Positions 7,860 through 16,868 of a stretch of 64,000 bases of DNA are shown here, one piece after another (positions within the stretch are counted from its first letter, which is position 1; each line of letters starts with the position of its first letter). Source of the DNA: Parahoeflea alexandrii (GTDB taxonomy: Bacteria; Pseudomonadota; Alphaproteobacteria; Rhizobiales; Rhizobiaceae); NCBI RefSeq assembly GCF_027214025.1, contig NZ_JAPWHB010000007.1, positions 175,633 through 239,632 of the forward strand, written 5' to 3'. Made by a program: the position numbers and the translations under genes. Below the pieces are notes generated by a model, which did not search any database, had not been told where the DNA came from, and saw only the letters and a program-made list of their open reading frames with translations.

Positions 7860-9509
7860 TCAGTTGTATCGCAGCCCCGTTTGAGTTTCGGGGGAGAATA
7901 CGGCCACATGTTCAGGCGGAAGCGGGCTTCTGCCTCGTATGGCATCGGCGATCTTTTCGGCGATCATGATGGTCGGCGCATTGGTGTTGCCGCTGACAAT
8001 ATCGGGCATGATCGAAGCATCGACCACGCGGAGCCCTTCAACTCCGCGCACCCGGGCTTGTTCGTCCACCACCGACCTCGGATCCATTCCCATCCGGCAG
8101 GATCCCACCGGATGATAGGCGCTTTCCACGCGGCGCCGGATGAAGGCATCGATCTCCTCGTCGCCGACGATGTCCGCTCCCGGTTGCAATTCCCGCCCGC
8201 GATAGGGATCGAAGGCCGGTTGGCCAATGATGTCGCGCGTCAGGCGGATACCCGCGCGGAATTCCATGCGGTCTTCCTCCGCCTCCAGATAGTTGAAGAG
8301 GATCCCGGGCACGGCCAGAGGGTCCCGGCTCTTGAGCGACACACGCCCTCGGCTCTTTGGCCGCATCGGTCCGACATGCGCCTGGAAACCGTGTGACCTG
8401 ACCGGGTTCTTGCCGTCATAATCCACGGCGACCGGCAGGAAATGAAATTGCAGGTCCGGATGTTGGGACCGATCCGACAGTCTCGCAAATCCGCCGGTCT
8501 CGAATTGGCAGGACGCCCCCGGTCCGCTCCGCCGGAGCAGCCACTCGATCCCGACCCTGAGCTTGCCCAGGGGCCGCGTCAACGGATAGATCGATACCGG
8601 CTGCGTGCATTCATGCTGCACATAGACCTCAAGGTGGTCCTGCAGATTTCGCCCGACATCGGGGGAATCGACGCGCACGGCAATCCCGTTTTCAAGCAGA
8701 TGATCCGCGGGTCCGATTCCGGACAGCATCAGCAGTTGAGGCGAGTTGATTGTGCCGCCGCACAGGATGATCTCGCGCCGCGCGGTTGCCCGACGGGCGT
8801 TGCGTCCGACTAGGAAATCGACGCCAGCGGCTCGCCCCTCCTCAAACCGCAGACCGGTCGCATGTGCGCGGGTGACCACCTCAAGATTCTGGCGTTTCAT
8901 GGCCGGGCGCAGAAAAGCGCGCGCCGTACTCTCGCGCACACCATCGCGAATGGTCATGTCCATCGGGCCGGCGCCTTCCTGCCGGAACCCGTTCTGGTCA
9001 TCGGTAAAACCAAGCCCCGCCTGCCGGCCGGCTGCGAGCCAGGCCTTGTGTAGCGGATTGGCCATTGCTTCGCGGTGAACGGCGAGTGACCCACCTTCGG
9101 CATGATAGGCATCCGCACCCAACTCACGGTGCTCGGAGCGCTTGAAATAGGGAAGCACGCTGGCATAGTCCCAGCCGCTCAGCCCATATGAGGCCCAGCG
9201 GTCGTAGTCATTTGCATGGCCGCGCACATAGGCCATGCCGTTGATGGATGAGCTGCCACCCAGAACACGGCCGCGCGGGCAATACATCCGCCGGCCGTCG
9301 AGATAAGGCTCAGGCTCGCTCCAATAGGCCCAGTTGAAGCGCGTGCCTGAAAGCGGGTAGGCGAGCGCTGCCGGCATGGAAAGGAAAATGGAGCGGTCCT
9401 TGCCGCCTGCTTCCAGCAGCAGAACGGTAAACTTGCCGTCTTCACTCAGGCGATTTGCGAGTACGCATCCGGCGGAACCGGCGCCGACAATGATGTAGTC
9501 AAACTGCAT
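7860..9509 (-). CDS. betA: Choline dehydrogenase (GMC oxidoreductase)
   Basis: The 549-residue flavoprotein has the N-terminal ADP-binding motif VGAGSAGCVLANRLSED, the GMC signature around GRVLGGSSSINGMAYVRG (residues 82-99), and GGTINSPQLLMLSGIG as the second GMC signature. The C-terminal active-site region is SAYHPVGSCRMG followed by SGNTNAPTIMIAEKIAD. It oxidises choline to betaine aldehyde, passing electrons to the respiratory chain. Length matches BetA. The next gene upstream is betB and the next downstream is the binding protein. A related GMC alcohol dehydrogenase would look similar, but the betB/betI context makes choline the best substrate. Confidence 0.9.
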   Translation of the reverse strand: MQFDYIIVGAGSAGCVLANRLSEDGKFTVLLLEAGGKDRSIFLSMPAALAYPLSGTRFNWAYWSEPEPYLDGRRMYCPRGRVLGGSSSINGMAYVRGHANDYDRWASYGLSGWDYASVLPYFKRSEHRELGADAYHAEGGSLAVHREAMANPLHKAWLAAGRQAGLGFTDDQNGFRQEGAGPMDMTIRDGVRESTARAFLRPAMKRQNLEVVTRAHATGLRFEEGRAAGVDFLVGRNARRATARREIILCGGTINSPQLLMLSGIGPADHLLENGIAVRVDSPDVGRNLQDHLEVYVQHECTQPVSIYPLTRPLGKLRVGIEWLLRRSGPGASCQFETGGFARLSDRSQHPDLQFHFLPVAVDYDGKNPVRSHGFQAHVGPMRPKSRGRVSLKSRDPLAVPGILFNYLEAEEDRMEFRAGIRLTRDIIGQPAFDPYRGRELQPGADIVGDEEIDAFIRRRVESAYHPVGSCRMGMDPRSVVDEQARVRGVEGLRVVDASIMPDIVSGNTNAPTIMIAEKIADAIRGRSPLPPEHVAVFSPETQTGLRYN

Positions 9510-9544
9510 CCGGTTCCGTTCCCCGTTTCATCCACGCCGCAGGC

Positions 9545-11011
9545 TCATGCAAAGGCATCGGCTATGTCCCCGGTGCGCACGAACACGCTTTTCAGCTGCG
9601 TGTAGTGGTCAATGACGGCCTTGCCGTTTTCCCGGCCGAGACCGGATGCCTTGTAGCCCCCGAACGGCATCGAAATCGGCAGATCATGATAGGAATTGAT
9701 CCAGCAGGTTCCCGCCTGAAGTCTTGCCACCACACGATGCGCGCGCGAGATGTCACGCGTGAAGACACCTGCGGCAAGACCGTAGGGTGTCGCATTGGCG
9801 CGAGCGATCACCTCGTCTTCGGTGTCGAACGGCAGCACAGACATGACCGGGCCGAAAATTTCTTCCCTGACATGCGCCATTTGATCTTCCGAGTCTGCAA
9901 AGACCGTCGGTTCGACAAAATAGCCATCCGCCAATGCGGGATCGGCAGGCCTGCCGCCGCCACAGACCAGCCGGGCGCCGGAGGCCTTCGCGGCCTGGAT
10001 GTAAGCCATGACCTTTTCAAAATGCTCGGAGGAAATCAGAGCGCCGACCCGGGTTTCGGGATCCATGGGCGCGCCGATCCGCAAGCCGCGCGTTCGAACA
10101 GCCAGTTGCTCCAGGAAGGGCTCGTAGAGGCCCCGTTGGACAAAGACGCGCGTCCCGTTCGCACAGATTTCCCCCTGGGTGAGGAAATTGGCCAGCATCG
10201 CCGCGCGGACGGCGATTTCCACATCGGTATCGTCGAAAATGATCAGTGGCGACTTTCCACCAAGTTCGAGCGTAACCTCCTTGAGCGATGACGCCGCGCC
10301 CGCCATGACCTTCTTGCCGGTCGAAGCCTCGCCGGTGAGCGACACCTTGCCAATATCCGGATGCGCAGTCAGCATCGCCCCGACGCGGCCATCGCCCTGA
10401 ACCACGTTGAAGACGCCATCCGGGACACCTGCCTCGGTGTAGATCTCGGCCAGTTTGGGGGTGCTCAACGGTGTCACTTCCGAGGGTTTGAACACCATGG
10501 CATTGCCGCAGGCGAGCGCCGGCGCCGACTTCCACATCGCGATCTGGATCGGATAGTTCCAGGCGCCTATGCCGGCGCAAACCCCGATCGGCTCGCGTCG
10601 TGTGTAGGCGAAGTTTTCTCCGTAGTTCAGGTACTCGCCGCTGATCGAGGGGGAGACTCCTGCAAAATACTCGATGCACTCAACACCGGTAACGATGTCG
10701 ACGGTTTCTGCTTCCCGAATGGGTTTTCCGGTGTCCAGAACCTCGAGTTCCGCCAGTTCCCGGTTGCGCTGGCGCAAAATGGCCGCGGCGCGCATCATGA
10801 TGCGCGCACGCTCCTCGGCCGCCATCGCTGCCCAGATCTTCTGGCCGCGAATGGCGGACGCCACGGCATGGTCAACATCGGCCTGAGACGCCGACTGGAC
10901 TGAACAGATCACCTTGCCGGTCGCGGGGTTGATCGTCTCGAAGGTTTCTCCTGAAGTGGCGTCCGCATACCGTCCATCGATATACAGTTTCTGAACAGCC
11001 ATTCCGCTCAT
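9545..11011 (-). CDS. betB: Betaine aldehyde dehydrogenase
   Basis: The 488-residue NAD(P)-dependent aldehyde dehydrogenase is complete. The catalytic glutamate is Glu249 in LELGGKSP and the nucleophile is Cys283 in [12 protein letters not shown]; the latter context is characteristic of BetB. It converts betaine aldehyde to glycine betaine. It is the first gene of the leftward operon and starts 187 bases from the divergent dehydrogenase gene, so its promoter lies in the operator-rich gap. Two in-frame ATGs lie three codons apart; the upstream one has GGGGGAAA before it. Confidence 0.93.
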   Translation of the reverse strand: MSGMAVQKLYIDGRYADATSGETFETINPATGKVICSVQSASQADVDHAVASAIRGQKIWAAMAAEERARIMMRAAAILRQRNRELAELEVLDTGKPIREAETVDIVTGVECIEYFAGVSPSISGEYLNYGENFAYTRREPIGVCAGIGAWNYPIQIAMWKSAPALACGNAMVFKPSEVTPLSTPKLAEIYTEAGVPDGVFNVVQGDGRVGAMLTAHPDIGKVSLTGEASTGKKVMAGAASSLKEVTLELGGKSPLIIFDDTDVEIAVRAAMLANFLTQGEICANGTRVFVQRGLYEPFLEQLAVRTRGLRIGAPMDPETRVGALISSEHFEKVMAYIQAAKASGARLVCGGGRPADPALADGYFVEPTVFADSEDQMAHVREEIFGPVMSVLPFDTEDEVIARANATPYGLAAGVFTRDISRAHRVVARLQAGTCWINSYHDLPISMPFGGYKASGLGRENGKAVIDHYTQLKSVFVRTGDIADAFA

Positions 11012-11080
11012 TGCCGTTTCCCCCGAGCATCACGTTGCGGCGGGCCACGAGCCCATCCTTGAGGACAGGATAAGCAATTC

Positions 11081-11120
11081 TTGCACGTTCATGCAAACTT
11101 TTTCTTGCACAGTTGTGCAA
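11081..11120. promoter_or_regulatory. Twin palindromic operators between divergent betB and dehydrogenase genes
   Basis: Two 16-bp sites share the core TTGCA-N6-TGCAA: TTGCACGTTCATGCAA at 11081-11096 and TTGCACAGTTGTGCAA at 11105-11120. The second is a nearly complete palindrome (7-bp arms, 2-bp centre). Start-to-start spacing is 24 bases. Site 1 overlaps a leftward -35-like TTGCAT followed 17 bases on by TTATCC; site 2 overlaps a rightward -35-like TTGCAC. One dimeric regulator could therefore control both directions. BetI and the GntR at the window start are both candidates. Confidence 0.65.
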
Positions 11121-11132
11121 TTCACATATCTT
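11105..11132 (+). promoter_or_regulatory. Putative rightward promoter
   Basis: TTGCAC at 11105-11110 and TATCTT at 11127-11132 are separated by 16 bases, resembling -35 and -10 boxes. The -35 box lies inside operator 2. The start of the dehydrogenase gene is about 65 bases downstream. Confidence 0.4.
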
Positions 11133-11197
11133 GCCCTCGATCTCGGCTCCGGAAACACTCCCGGACGCCCTTCATTCGCAACAGGGAAACGGACGAC

Positions 11198-12109
11198 ATG
11201 CGTATCGGATTTATCGGACTTGGAACCATGGGAGGGGCGGCATCCCTGAACCTTATCAAGGGCGGGCATGAGTTGACCGTCTGCGATCTTGATCGCGAGC
11301 GCGCCGTGGAGCACATCGTGCTCGGCGCTAAATGGGCCGATACCCCGGCCGAGGCCGTCAAGGGCGCGGATGTCGTCTACACGATGGTGTTCGGCCCCAG
11401 GCAAATTGAAGCGGTCGTTCGGGGCGAGAACGGAATCCTGTCCGCGATCGGACCGGGCCAGGTCTGGATCGACATGACCACCAACGATCCCGAACTCGCC
11501 AGGGCGCTGGCGCGTGATGTCGAAGCCAAAGGCGGCCGGGCCATCGATGCGCCGGTGACCGGCGCCGTGGACGGCGCCCGTAATGGCGACATGACGCAAT
11601 TCGCCGGTGGGGACGAGGCCACCGTCGAGCGGCTGCGCCCGATGATGGAACTCATGGGTCCGGTCCACTACATGGGGCCGAACGGGACCGGCTGCATCAC
11701 CAAACTGGCCAGCAATCAATTGTGGGCCATTCATGCCACCGCGATGGGTGAGGCTCTTGTCATGGCGGTGAAATCGGGCGTCGACCTGGCAAGGGCATGG
11801 GAAGCGCTGAAGATAGGCGCTTCAAACAGCTGGTGCATGCATCATGACGCGCCATCCGTGTTCCAGGGTCACTACGACCCCTCCTTCACGCTGGATCTTT
11901 GCATGAAGGACCTGGGCCTGATTGTCGGCGCCTGCGATGCGGCGCAAACCGAAGCCAGCGTCACACGGCTGGTGCACGACCGGTTCCGAAAGGCTCACGA
12001 GACCTATGGCGGCGACAAGGGTGAACTCCATGTCGTCAAGCTCGAGGAAGATGCCGCCGGACTGGCATTGCGGATGGACGGCGACTGGGTCCCGCATTGG
12101 CAGAAGTAG
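11198..12109 (+). CDS. NAD-dependent beta-hydroxyacid dehydrogenase (3-hydroxyisobutyrate dehydrogenase-like)
   Basis: The 303-residue protein has the N-terminal dinucleotide motif GFIGLGTMGGAASLNLI, the substrate-binding DAPVTGAVDGARNGDMTQFAGG segment, and the catalytic lysine region GTGCITKLASNQLWA. These define the beta-hydroxyacid dehydrogenase family (3-hydroxyisobutyrate, tartronate semialdehyde and related substrates). ATG 11198 is chosen because the fold starts there; frames further upstream run through the operator region. It is divergent from betB and shares its control region, so it may belong to the same regulon. Its exact substrate is not readable from the sequence. Confidence 0.88.
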   Translation: MRIGFIGLGTMGGAASLNLIKGGHELTVCDLDRERAVEHIVLGAKWADTPAEAVKGADVVYTMVFGPRQIEAVVRGENGILSAIGPGQVWIDMTTNDPELARALARDVEAKGGRAIDAPVTGAVDGARNGDMTQFAGGDEATVERLRPMMELMGPVHYMGPNGTGCITKLASNQLWAIHATAMGEALVMAVKSGVDLARAWEALKIGASNSWCMHHDAPSVFQGHYDPSFTLDLCMKDLGLIVGACDAAQTEASVTRLVHDRFRKAHETYGGDKGELHVVKLEEDAAGLALRMDGDWVPHWQK

Positions 12110-12149
12110 ACGAGACCGCATGAGGGAATTGTCATGTCTGGATGGCGCA

Positions 12150-12500
12150 ATAGAAGATGAATGTCATAGTCGAGTCGGTCGGCAAAGACAGCGTCGGGAA
12201 ATCGCAGTCACCGAACGCATTTTAGAGAGAGCGCGGACCGATGACTTCGGCCTGTCCCTGGAGGAAAGCAAGGCAATGCAACGCCGCCTGCGACAGGAGT
12301 CTACGCAAGTTTGAGGTCGATCAGGCCAGCCAGCACGATCGGAAATGTCACGACTCGACCGTCTTCACCCTGCTTCAGAATGAACCCTTCCGGGCGTCCG
12401 AAAACTTCGATGCTTTCATCGCTTCCAGCCTGGAATTTGCGGCGGAAAACTCCACTCAAAAACGATCCAGTTTTCTGGGATCAGAGCAGCAACTCCAGCC
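12150..12500 (+). pseudogene. Possible degraded transposase fragment (ISKra4-like)
   Basis: Three short frames follow one another with shifts. The first is an ATG frame from 12157 (MNVIVESVGKDSVGK). Next comes REIAVTERILERARTDDFGL and its continuation SLEESKAMQRRL in a second frame. Last is FEVDQASQHDRKC in a third. Together they read like the N-terminal part of one ISKra4-type transposase interrupted by frameshifts. The match is from memory of the family pattern and is only suggestive. No terminal repeats were found. Confidence 0.3.
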
Positions 12501-12651
12501 TATCGCTTGCTGATCAACTCCACGCTCTGGCCGATGCCTTCTGAGCGCATATCCGAAACGGCTCTCTCTGCCATATCAAAAATCTGCAACAGAACCCAAT
12601 CAGATCCGCCCCCGTCAAAGGCTTGATGCAAGACAGCGTTCGAACGCAGGT

Positions 12652-12882
12652 TCAATTTGCTCGAAGCAATGCCTTGCGGGAACGGCGGTCTCCATTCATG
12701 CCTCGCCAGAAAGACACGCCCCGAAGACTGTACAGACTGGCGGCGATGAGAGTCGCTCCGCCCACCAGCCAGTACTGCCAGGCATTGCTGAGATTGAGGA
12801 AGGTCGTTGCGCTCATGAGCGTCTGGACCATCAGGGCGCCTGCAAACACGGCGAAGAACGAACCGCGTCCGCCGGACAGGGT
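12652..12882 (-). pseudogene. C-terminal fragment of an RbsC-type sugar ABC permease
   Basis: The minus-strand frame reads GGRGSFFAVFAGALMVQ, TLMSATTFLNLSNAWQYW and LVGGATLIAASLYS before a polar tail and stop. This is the C-terminal end of ribose/xylose-type (RbsC) permeases: a GGRGS loop then two final membrane helices. The frame is blocked upstream by a TGA near 12890, and no transporter genes flank it. It is a remnant of a lost sugar ABC system. Confidence 0.55.
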
Positions 12883-12894
12883 TCTTCCTCATAT

Positions 12895-13120
12895 GTGGAA
12901 CGGCCCGGTTTAATGGAAAGTCATACCGCTCGACGAACGTTCGCCGACCGTCTGCCGGCGGCGCCTGATTCATATGTGCGCCGGACGGGAAGGGTCGAAG
13001 AGATCGTCGGCCTGCTCTGCCATAGCGCCGGTGACCGTCCTGGCGAGCATTTGATGCAGCAGCTCGGCATGCCTGCGGCGGCTGAAGCGGGATGGGCTGC
13101 CCCGCGACGCAAGACGAGAG
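12895..13120 (+). pseudogene. N-terminal fragment of an ISL3-family transposase
   Basis: The plus-strand frame encodes RRTFADRLPAAPDSYVRRTG followed by RVEEIVGLLCHSAGDRPGEH and LMQQLGMPA. It then shifts to a frame with CLRRLKRD. This resembles the segment after the zinc finger of ISL3 transposases, where cysteine-rich DNA-binding residues lead to an RRTFAERLP-type motif and a helix-turn-helix. The catalytic part is missing. It overlaps the end of the RbsC fragment on the other strand, so insertion probably broke that gene. Confidence 0.5.
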
Positions 13121-13220
13121 GAGGCCAGCAGGCAGATAGACGACCGGCTTGTATGGCAGGCAGCTACCGGCTGCGCCAAACGAGCTTTGGCTGAAACCGC
13201 AATGTGTCGATAGAAGGGCG

Positions 13221-14441
13221 TCATCGGGCCGCGTTTTCGTGCCCGCCCATTCCTCGCTCACCAGCCGAAAGCTGTAGTGCCACTGCGATCATTCCAACGA
13301 CAATCATTGCGAGCCAACTGATCGAATAGTCGCCGCTGAATTGGTAGCTCAGCCCGCCAAGCCAGGCGCCCAGAAAGGCACCGACCTGATGGCTGAGGAA
13401 CATCACTCCGAACAGCGTGCCGAAATTTGCAGGACCGAACAGGCCGTTGATGATTCCGCTGACTGGAGGCACGACGCTAAGCCACAGAAAGCCCATCGCG
13501 GCGGCGAAGACGAGCGTGCTCTCGACGGTGACAGGCAGGGCGAAGAACAGCGCGATCGACAGGGTGCGCAGCAGATAGATCATTGCCAGCACAAGCCCGT
13601 TTCCCAAGCGTTGGCAAAGGTATCCCGCAAGCAGCGTACCGAAGGCATTGCATATGCCGATCAAGGCTAGCGCATTGGCACCGACGGACGGAGGCAGACC
13701 GCAGATAGCGATAAAGTTTGGCAGATGGGTAGCAATGAAGATCAGCTGGAATCCGCAGGCAAAGAAGGCCAGGGTCGTGATGACAAAGCTGCGGTTCGAC
13801 AGGGCTTCGACAATTGCGCGGCGGGCATCGGGGCGGGGCGGCTCGCCTTCGGACGGTGGCGCACCGCGGCGAAACAGCAGGGCCATCGCCGTCATTGAGG
13901 CCGCCAGCAGCGCGAGTCCGCCCAGTGCGGCCTGCCAATTCCACCGCTCTATTGTGGCTTGAGTTGCCGGCGCGACGATAAAGGTTCCGAGCGATCCGAC
14001 CGCGGCGAGTATCGATACAGCCGTGGCCCGGATCGCAGGGGAGGCGAGCCGCGAGATGATGCCGACAAGCACGCCGTGTGATGTTGCCGCCACCGCAAGT
14101 CCGATGAAAAGTCCGCTGCCGATGTAAAGGCCGATTAGGCTGCCCGAGAGCATCATTGCCAGACCGGCGCAGTAGAGGACGGCGGCGCCGGCCACGACGA
14201 GCCGCCCGCCATACCGGTCGCAGAGCGCGCCCATGAAGGGTTGGCCTATCCCCCAAGCCAGGTTCTGTAACGCCATCGCGAAGCCGAAGGTCGCAACAGT
14301 GACCGCACCGCCGCGCACCATCGGTTCCATCAGGAGGCCAAGGCTTTGTCGAAGTCCCATCGATAGCGATAAGATCGTCCCTGCCGCCACCAATGAGATC
14401 AAAAGAGCGGGTGTCCAAGTACCGCTGGTTCGTTCTGCCAT
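13221..14441 (-). CDS. Major facilitator superfamily transporter
   Basis: The 406-residue membrane protein has about twelve hydrophobic helices and an MFS loop 2-3 motif (GALCDRYGGRLVV). It ends with a long helix and a short polar tail. It resembles OFA/NNP-like or aromatic-acid MFS carriers, with an N-terminal MGLRQSLGLLMEPM segment. ATG 14441 follows a GGGGGG tract and begins just before the first helix; an upstream extension is open but not membrane-like. A TetR gene follows its start by 55 bases on the same strand, so the two may form one leftward unit (tetR-mfs). Substrate unknown, either drug efflux or organic acid. Confidence 0.88.
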   Translation of the reverse strand: MAERTSGTWTPALLISLVAAGTILSLSMGLRQSLGLLMEPMVRGGAVTVATFGFAMALQNLAWGIGQPFMGALCDRYGGRLVVAGAAVLYCAGLAMMLSGSLIGLYIGSGLFIGLAVAATSHGVLVGIISRLASPAIRATAVSILAAVGSLGTFIVAPATQATIERWNWQAALGGLALLAASMTAMALLFRRGAPPSEGEPPRPDARRAIVEALSNRSFVITTLAFFACGFQLIFIATHLPNFIAICGLPPSVGANALALIGICNAFGTLLAGYLCQRLGNGLVLAMIYLLRTLSIALFFALPVTVESTLVFAAAMGFLWLSVVPPVSGIINGLFGPANFGTLFGVMFLSHQVGAFLGAWLGGLSYQFSGDYSISWLAMIVVGMIAVALQLSAGERGMGGHENAAR

Positions 14442-14496
14442 CTGATGTCCCCCCGCCGAAAATGCCGAGCTTAGGGATCTGCGGGCAAGAAGACAT

Positions 14497-15144
14497 TCAC
14501 TTGTGGGTAAACTGATGCCCGCTGGCCTCAACGGCGGCTTCAGGCTGCGAGACGGTTTTCGTGGTGCACTGGCGCTCGCCATACAGATCGTGCGCGACAA
14601 GTCGGGCGGCAGCGTCCCCGGCCGAAAGGGCGTAGGAAGTATCCCTGTTGATGAGCATATAGGCGATCGCGCCTTCTATCATCATGGCGAGATGCAGCGC
14701 CAGCGGCCGCGGGTCGCGCGCTCCACCGTCACGAAGTTCCTGTTCCAGCCAGGCGGCGAAGCGATTCTTGTGCCGTGCGGCCATCAGCACCGCCGGGTGT
14801 CCCGGTTGACCGGCCAATTCGACGGCTGCGCGGGTAAAGCCGCAGCCACGCCATTTGGGGTTTCGGGCGTGATCGGCAAGGGCGGCGAACATGCCTGCAA
14901 CGCGCTCTGGCAGCGGTCGGACGGGATCGCCCAGCCAGTTGCGATACCGTTCCACCGTCGCGCTGTCGCGTGCCTCGAGATAAGCGGCGATCAGGGCATC
15001 CTTGCTCTGAAAGTGGTTATAGAGGGTGCGTTTCGTCACGCCAGCGCGCTCGGCAATCGCGTCGACGCCAACGCTGCGCAGCCCGTGTTCGTAGAACAGG
15101 GTCTCCGCTGCCGCGATGATCCGGGCTGCCGTAGCTTTGGTCAT
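14497..15144 (-). CDS. TetR-family transcriptional regulator
   Basis: The 215-residue protein has a TetR DNA-binding domain in residues 5-55 (VGVDAIAERAGVTKRTLYNHF, with YNHFQSKDALI as the end of the recognition region). A C-terminal ligand domain of the AefR/TetR_C type follows (CGFTRAAVELAGQPGHPA). It lies between the MFS gene, to which it runs co-directionally, and the LysE gene, from which it diverges. It probably controls one or both exporters. Confidence 0.9.
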   Translation of the reverse strand: MTKATAARIIAAAETLFYEHGLRSVGVDAIAERAGVTKRTLYNHFQSKDALIAAYLEARDSATVERYRNWLGDPVRPLPERVAGMFAALADHARNPKWRGCGFTRAAVELAGQPGHPAVLMAARHKNRFAAWLEQELRDGGARDPRPLALHLAMMIEGAIAYMLINRDTSYALSAGDAAARLVAHDLYGERQCTTKTVSQPEAAVEASGHQFTHK

Positions 15145-15251
15145 CTCGATCCACTCCCCCGGTTATCCGTTAGCCGCCTGCTTTCGGTGCGGATATGCCG
15201 CCCACGGGCAAGAAAGACGATATTGCCGCGATCCACACTGCATCTTCAACC

Positions 15252-15264
15252 CTGCAACTTGCAG
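15252..15264. promoter_or_regulatory. Palindrome in the tetR-lysE divergent gap
   Basis: CTGCAACTTGCAG has 6-bp arms around one central base. It is located between the divergent TetR and LysE genes, where a TetR operator would be expected. Support is symmetry and position only. Confidence 0.3.
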
Positions 15265-15326
15265 CCGCGGCACTCTGATCTTAACCTGCCGCCTTGTTCG
15301 CCGATCTACGGCTGGAGGATATGCTT

Positions 15327-15947
15327 ATGACGTTCACGGGATCGCTGTCACTTTTCCTGGCCATGATCGCGCTGGCAGCGTTGCCCAGTTCAAGTGTAGC
15401 ACTGGTTGTCGTCCGCTCGGCAACCCATGGCGTGCGCCATGGCATTGCTACCTCACTGGGGATTGCCATGGGTGATCTTGTTTTTGTTGCCCTTGCAGTT
15501 GCGGGGCTGGCCGCAATGGCTGAGGCGATGGGGACATTGTTCGCCGTGCTGCGCTACGCCGCCGCAGCCTATCTTGTCTGGTTCGGGATCAGCCTGATCC
15601 GGAGCGAGCCTGCCGCGATAAATGGCTCCGGCGCGGGCGGTCGGCCGGGCGGCCTGTGGATCAGTTTCGCTGCCGGGATCGGGCTGACACTCGGTGATGT
15701 GAAGGCGATCCTGTTTTATGCGGCGCTGTTCCCCGTCTTTGTCGACCTGACCACTGTGACGATTGCCGATATTGCCTTGATTGCGGCCATCACGGTGATT
15801 GCAGTTGCGGGCGTCAAGATCACCTATGCGTTGACCGCGACCACCATAGCTAAGGCTTCGCAGCGATGGCCCTACCGGCGCGCAGCGCAACGGGTTGCGG
15901 GTGGTGCGATGATCGCCGCAGCCGGGGCTTTGGCCTTGAAGTCCTAA
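15327..15947 (+). CDS. LysE/RhtB-family amino acid exporter
   Basis: The protein is about 206 residues with five to six membrane helices. Its N-terminus (GSLSLFLAMIALAALPSSSV) resembles the LysE family opening, followed by a GIAMGDLVFVALAVAGLAAM helix and AAAAYLVWFGISLIRS. LysE proteins export amino acids or derivatives by proton antiport. ATG 15327 sits 8 bases after GGAGG; an in-frame ATG at 15321 is too close to that site. The gene is divergent from the TetR regulator and ends directly against an IS6 relic. Confidence 0.85.
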   Translation: MTFTGSLSLFLAMIALAALPSSSVALVVVRSATHGVRHGIATSLGIAMGDLVFVALAVAGLAAMAEAMGTLFAVLRYAAAAYLVWFGISLIRSEPAAINGSGAGGRPGGLWISFAAGIGLTLGDVKAILFYAALFPVFVDLTTVTIADIALIAAITVIAVAGVKITYALTATTIAKASQRWPYRRAAQRVAGGAMIAAAGALALKS

Positions 15948-15949
15948 AG

Positions 15950-16764
15950 CCTGTTGCAGCCAGACGGAGCCATCCGACGCCAGCGAAAATGTGTCAGCGG
16001 GTGGCATCGCCTTAACCGAGCACAGCGTTTCATCCGTGCGCCTAACAGGCGCTTGGCTGCCCTTTTGTCGCGGCGCTTCTGAGAATTTTGTCCGAGAACG
16101 GTGCCATGCTGACCGACCGCGCGCCAGAGCCAGAACTTTTCTCCAGCGCACTTCACGACAACTTCGTCCAGATACCAAACATCGCCGGGTCAAGCCTGCC
16201 GTCGTCGCAGGTTGCGTGCAATCTGGGGGCCGGAATTGGCGATCCAACGACGGACCGTCACATAGGAAACGTCGATCCCACGCTCAAGCAGCATTTCCTC
16301 AACCTCACCCAGGCTCGGATTGAACCGCGGGTAAAGCCAAACTGCGTGAGCAACGATTTGCGGCGGAAAACGGCGACGCTTGAACCTGACATCTGGTGCC
16401 TGCATCGCCGAAATCCAAGCCCAACCCGAGACGTAGGCAATCGCATTCAGGTTGATGTGACAACACCCAGCCAAGCTGTCTGAGCGATCACGGCGGCTGG
16501 CAAACGGTGGGGTTTGGAGCTGACAGGGTTCAGGTTCATGATGACCAGATAACGGTTAAGCTTCAGCTGCACTTAATCTGACATCACCCTATCACCTTAT
16601 CGAGCTTGTACGCACCATACAGCGGCTGATGCCAGCATCAACGCTCGCAAAATGTCGCAAATTTATCCCTGCATCAATTCCAAGCGGACTGGCAGGCCAA
16701 TCATAGGCTTGGAAGATACGCCGGATTGAGGGCCCTCGACCCTGCTGGAGTTTGCAACAGAACC
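15950..16764 (-). mobile_element. IS6-family transposase relics (nested, broken)
   Basis: The minus strand carries pieces of at least two IS6-type transposases. The first is an N-terminus at about 16545-16480 (MNLNPVSSKPHRLPAAVIAQ). The second runs from 16474 to 16190 (FKRRRFPPQIVAHAVWLYPR, then EVEEMLLERGIDVSY and TVRRW). It breaks at a stop and resumes in other frames as VKCAGEKFWLWRAVGQHGTV and KRRDKRAAKRLL near 16150-16020. The catalytic DDE region is disrupted and the C-terminus is missing. GAGTTTGCAACAGAACC at 16748-16764 is an IS6-type end read inward from the right. It separates the exporter region from module B. Nothing else was recognised between 16600 and 16835. Confidence 0.75.
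16573..16589 (+). repeat. 17-bp repeat shared with 26613-26629
   Basis: TTAATCTGACATCACCC here and TTAAGCTGACATCACCC at 26613-26629 match at 16 of 17 bases in the same orientation. Both lie within IS6 relic zones that bracket module B. They are probably ends of the same class of insertion sequence. In addition GCTGCACTTAATC at 16566-16578 recurs exactly at 44703-44715, next to the 44-kb IS6 relic. Confidence 0.6.
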
Positions 16765-16835
16765 TCCAGCCCCTTCCCACAGCCTGCGGAAGCACAAGAA
16801 GGAGTTGACCGGAAGCCGAACACTCGATATTACTT

Positions 16836-16853
16836 ACTAAACGACCGTTAAGT
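16836..16853. promoter_or_regulatory. Operator-like inverted repeat upstream of module B tetR
   Basis: ACTAAACGACCGTTAAGT has 8-bp arms around AC with one mismatched pair. It lies 15 bases before the TTG start of the TetR gene. Size and symmetry fit a TetR-family operator, so autorepression and control of the co-directional module B operon are likely. Confidence 0.6.
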
Positions 16854-16868
16854 TTTAGGGAGAGAAGC

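Noticed and set aside
12500..13261. A 253-codon minus-strand open frame
   Set aside because: It runs through the RbsC and ISL3 fragments in a different frame, has low-complexity Arg/Pro-rich composition and no recognisable domain.
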